This document shows positions 61,776 through 64,000 of a stretch of 64,000 nucleotides of DNA, piece by piece. The number at the start of each line of letters is the position of its first letter. Position 1 is the first letter of the stretch. A model generated the notes under the pieces. That model had not been told where the DNA came from and ran no database searches. It saw only the letters and a list, made by a program, of their open reading frames with translations. This stretch comes from Arthrobacter sp. MN05-02. Lineage in GTDB: Bacteria; Actinomycetota; Actinomycetes; Actinomycetales; Micrococcaceae. The stretch spans positions 1 through 64,000 of the forward strand of contig AP018698.1 of assembly GCA_004001285.1 (NCBI GenBank), in the 5' to 3' direction. Position numbers and translations under genes: made by a program.

Positions 61776-62969
61776 TCATAGTTGTCTGGTTCCGTCGGCC
61801 CAGACGGCAAGTACGTTGTATCTCGCATCGAGTAGGACAAGGTCGGCTGCTTTCCCCGTGTTCAGGCTTCCGAGGTCGTGGCGGCCCGCCAGGCGGGCGG
61901 GAGTGGCCGTCAACGCTTCAACGGCCGCTTCGGGCGGAAGTTCGAGCAGGGTGATTGCGTTCCTGAGTGCACTGTCCTGGGTGAGAGTGGATCCGGCGAT
62001 GGTGTTGGTTCCGGTCAGGAGGGCGCAGCCTTGTTCAACAGTGACGTCTACGCTTCCAAGGCGGTAGTTTCCGTCCTCGGCTCCTGTCGCCGCCATGGCG
62101 TCGGTTACGAGGGCTACTCGACCGGGGGCTGCGTCGAATGCCAGTTTTGCGATGGCTGGGTCTAGGTGGACGCCGTCCAGAATAATTTCGAGGGAGGCGC
62201 CCGGTTCGTTGAAGGCGGCCATGACAGGGCCGGGCGCACGGTGGTGGATACCGGGCATGGCGTTGAAGGCGTGGGTGAGCAAGGTCGCGCCGCGGGCGAA
62301 AGCTTCCCTGGTCAGCTCGTTGTCCGCGTCGGTATGGCCGATTGCCACGGTGACTCCCACGCTTGCGAATTCTTCGATTGCGTCAAGAGCTCCTGGAAGT
62401 TCGGGGGCGATAGTGATCTGGCGCAAGGTGCCGCGTGCGGCGTCCAGCAGCTGGGCTATTGCTGCGCGGGTGGGATGTATCAGGTACTTGGGGTCATGTG
62501 CCCCGCATCGCGCGGTGGCGAGGAAAGGGCCTTCGAGGTGTGATCCGAGGATGAGCGGATTGGTGTTCGTAAGCTCGGCAATGGTGTTCAAACTGCGGCA
62601 GAGGTCCTCGAGAGGGGCTGTGACGAGGCTGAGGACGGAGCGCGTGGTGCCGTGCGCCCTGTGAATTGCCAATGAGTGCAAGATGTCGTTGGGTTCCGAG
62701 TCGAAGGACGCTCCGCCCGCGCCGTGGCAATGCAGGTCGATGAACCCCGGCACAAGGGTGAGTCCTTTGCCGTCGAAGACTTCTCGTGCAGAGTAACTGC
62801 ACCAGGTGATGCCCGATCCGCTGGCGATAATGTGGCGGCCTCTTACCGCTACCCACCCATCTGCCACTGCTCCGTGTACGTCGAGCAGGTGGGTGCTGTG
62901 CACGATGAGGTCGCAGGAAAGGGCCGGTATCTGGTGAGGGGGTTCGTGTGTGAGGGTGCCCGACAGCAT
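61776..62969 (-). CDS. nagA: N-acetylglucosamine-6-phosphate deacetylase
   Basis: 397 residues. Metal-site motifs GFIDLHCHGAGG (His80, His82), GSHLEGPFLATARCGAHDP (catalytic Glu), VTVAIGHTDAD, LLTHAFNAMPG and VALVTDAMAATG are all present. It removes the acetyl group from GlcNAc-6-P, giving GlcN-6-P for NagB. It lies 4 nt downstream of nagB. Confidence 0.95.
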   Translation of the reverse strand: MLSGTLTHEPPHQIPALSCDLIVHSTHLLDVHGAVADGWVAVRGRHIIASGSGITWCSYSAREVFDGKGLTLVPGFIDLHCHGAGGASFDSEPNDILHSLAIHRAHGTTRSVLSLVTAPLEDLCRSLNTIAELTNTNPLILGSHLEGPFLATARCGAHDPKYLIHPTRAAIAQLLDAARGTLRQITIAPELPGALDAIEEFASVGVTVAIGHTDADNELTREAFARGATLLTHAFNAMPGIHHRAPGPVMAAFNEPGASLEIILDGVHLDPAIAKLAFDAAPGRVALVTDAMAATGAEDGNYRLGSVDVTVEQGCALLTGTNTIAGSTLTQDSALRNAITLLELPPEAAVEALTATPARLAGRHDLGSLNTGKAADLVLLDARYNVLAVWADGTRQL

Positions 62970-62973
62970 TGGG

Positions 62974-63744
62974 CTACCTTTGCCACGTGGGGAGGTTATC
63001 GGCTACGTACTTGTAGTAATCAACCCTTTGGAGTTCTGTCGCTGCGTCTTCATCCACGACCACTGTGGCGTGGGGGTGCATCTGCAGGATGGAGCCGGGA
63101 CACATGGCAGTTACCGGACCTTCAATGAGGCCGGCGACGGCCTTTGCTTTCGATCGGCCCTGGGCGATCAGCACGACTTCCTTCGCGTCCATGATGGTGC
63201 CGAGCCCTTGGGTGAGGCAGTGCGTTGGGACTTCGTCGGGGCTCCCGAAGAAGCGGGCGTTGTCTTGACGTGTTTCGGGTGTGAGCGTTTTGATTCGGGT
63301 ACGTGAGCTCAGGGATGAGGTTGGCTCGTTGAAGCCGATGTGTCCTGTGGAGCCGATTCCCAGCAGTTGGAGGTCGATTCCGCCGGATGCTGTTATGCGT
63401 TCCTCGTAGCTTCTGCACGCTTCTTGGAGGTCTGTGGCATATCCGTTCGGCACGTGGACTCGTTCCGGGTCCAGTCCGAGGGGCTTTGTGACTTCGCGGT
63501 CGATGACTGCGTGGTAGCTCTCGGGGTGGTTCGGGCTGATGCCCACGTATTCATCGAGGGCGAAAGCGGACAAGCCTGGCATGTGTTCCGGGCAACGGGC
63601 GGCCAATGCGCGGTAGACGGGCAGCGGGGAGGATCCGGTAGCGACGCCGAGGACCTTGAGGCGGCCGCTTGCGAAGCGATGTTCGATCATGTCTGCGACG
63701 TAGGCGCCAATGTCGGCGGATGTTTCGAGGATGGCGATTTTCAT
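62974..63744 (-). CDS. nagB: Glucosamine-6-phosphate deaminase
   Basis: 256 residues. VLGVATGSSPLPVYRAL, FALDEYVGISPNHPESYHAVI and LQLLGIGSTGHIGFNEPTSSLSSRTR are the NagB signatures (catalytic Asp, His, Glu). It turns GlcN-6-P into fructose-6-P and ammonia. ATG 63744 is coupled to the stop of the ROK gene (ATGA). The longer open frame upstream to 63954 belongs to another frame's gene. Confidence 0.95.
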   Translation of the reverse strand: MKIAILETSADIGAYVADMIEHRFASGRLKVLGVATGSSPLPVYRALAARCPEHMPGLSAFALDEYVGISPNHPESYHAVIDREVTKPLGLDPERVHVPNGYATDLQEACRSYEERITASGGIDLQLLGIGSTGHIGFNEPTSSLSSRTRIKTLTPETRQDNARFFGSPDEVPTHCLTQGLGTIMDAKEVVLIAQGRSKAKAVAGLIEGPVTAMCPGSILQMHPHATVVVDEDAATELQRVDYYKYVADNLPTWQR

Positions 63745-64000
63745 GAGCGTCCGTGGTGCTCCCTTAAGTCCGGAATCGGTTGTGGGCTTGTGTTTCCTCC
63801 AAGCGCCAGTGGGCTTCCATCGGTGACACTGTCCGGGCTCCAGCGGATGCCGGAGTTTGGGAAGCCAGCAGCCCGGAAGCCGAGGATGGCCGCGCCGAGT
63901 TGTCCCGCCCGAACACCCAGGAATGAGCGTTGCAGTGCCGGCGGACGGCGCCATGCCAGGAGTGATGACATGGTCTGTTCGAGGGGGTGCAGGAGGTTGT
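63741..64000 (-). CDS. ROK-family kinase or regulator, C-terminal part only
   Basis: The frame runs out of the window at 64000. LLHPLEQTMSSLLAW, RSFLGVRAGQLGAAILGFRAAG is the end of a ROK protein (x-L-G-x-x-A-G-x-x-G-A-A). In this operon, with nagB and nagA, it is most likely an N-acetylglucosamine kinase or a NagC-type repressor; the part seen cannot tell which. Confidence 0.75.
   Translation of the reverse strand, partial: NLLHPLEQTMSSLLAWRRPPALQRSFLGVRAGQLGAAILGFRAAGFPNSGIRWSPDSVTDGSPLALGGNTSPQPIPDLREHHGRS

Noticed and set aside
1..64000. Search for tRNA, rRNA and riboswitches
   Set aside because: No cloverleaf, rRNA core or known riboswitch core was recognised by eye; a covariance-model scan would be needed to exclude small RNAs.

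Overview
The window is high-GC actinobacterial DNA, most like a Micrococcales (Arthrobacter-type) genome. The signs are Lsr2, several GAF-ANTAR regulators, GTG/TTG starts behind strong GGAGG sites, and a Gram-positive (SCO6880-type) conjugation operon. A Rep/primase gene, a ParA/ribbon-helix-helix partition pair, a 2 kb non-coding block rich in TTCTGTG motifs and a full transfer operon all point to a large conjugative plasmid. An integrated element cannot be excluded.

1-24.7 kb is a stress and signalling region: a DUF2382 stress protein, GAF and GAF-ANTAR proteins, an RsbQ-like hydrolase translationally coupled to a PAS-GGDEF-EAL enzyme, Mn-catalase, a GH26-type glycosidase, a TetR/quinone-reductase pair, a serine resolvase with a resolvase remnant, Lsr2 and a DRGH nuclease. 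Two unnamed protein families are repeated here. One is a ~60-residue domain (called the NEL domain below), found alone twice and fused to GAF twice. The other is a small acidic 'PETExRL' family, with three members.

25-40 kb is a defence and mobile-element island with visibly lower GC. It holds a LexA-type box in front of a three-Cys-motif DUF5131 gene, convergent with its usual partner TcmP; seven very small membrane-protein genes; a two-gene CBASS operon (CD-NTase plus S-4TM pore effector) flanked by paralogous RHH regulators and preceded by a perfect 46-bp inverted repeat; a membrane-anchored HEPN-like protein; an SRAP (YedK/HMCES) gene split by a tyrosine-recombinase/XRE/zinc-finger-recombinase element; an ApeA-type HEPN defence gene; and a 1.3 kb unit bounded by long inverted repeats.

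40-47.9 kb is the plasmid maintenance block: candidate origin/partition repeats, the RHH-ParA pair, a primase-type Rep, a terminator on the strand opposite rep, and an XRE/membrane-protein pair. 48-61.5 kb is one tightly overlapping transfer operon (VirB1-like hydrolase to VirD4-like coupling protein and DUF4913). Its SCO6880, VirB4 and VirD4 genes are broken by many short indels that look like homopolymer sequencing errors. No relaxase is seen. 61.8-64 kb is a ROK-nagB-nagA amino-sugar operon, cut by the window end.

All calls rest on reading motifs, frames and local alignments by eye; no database search was run.
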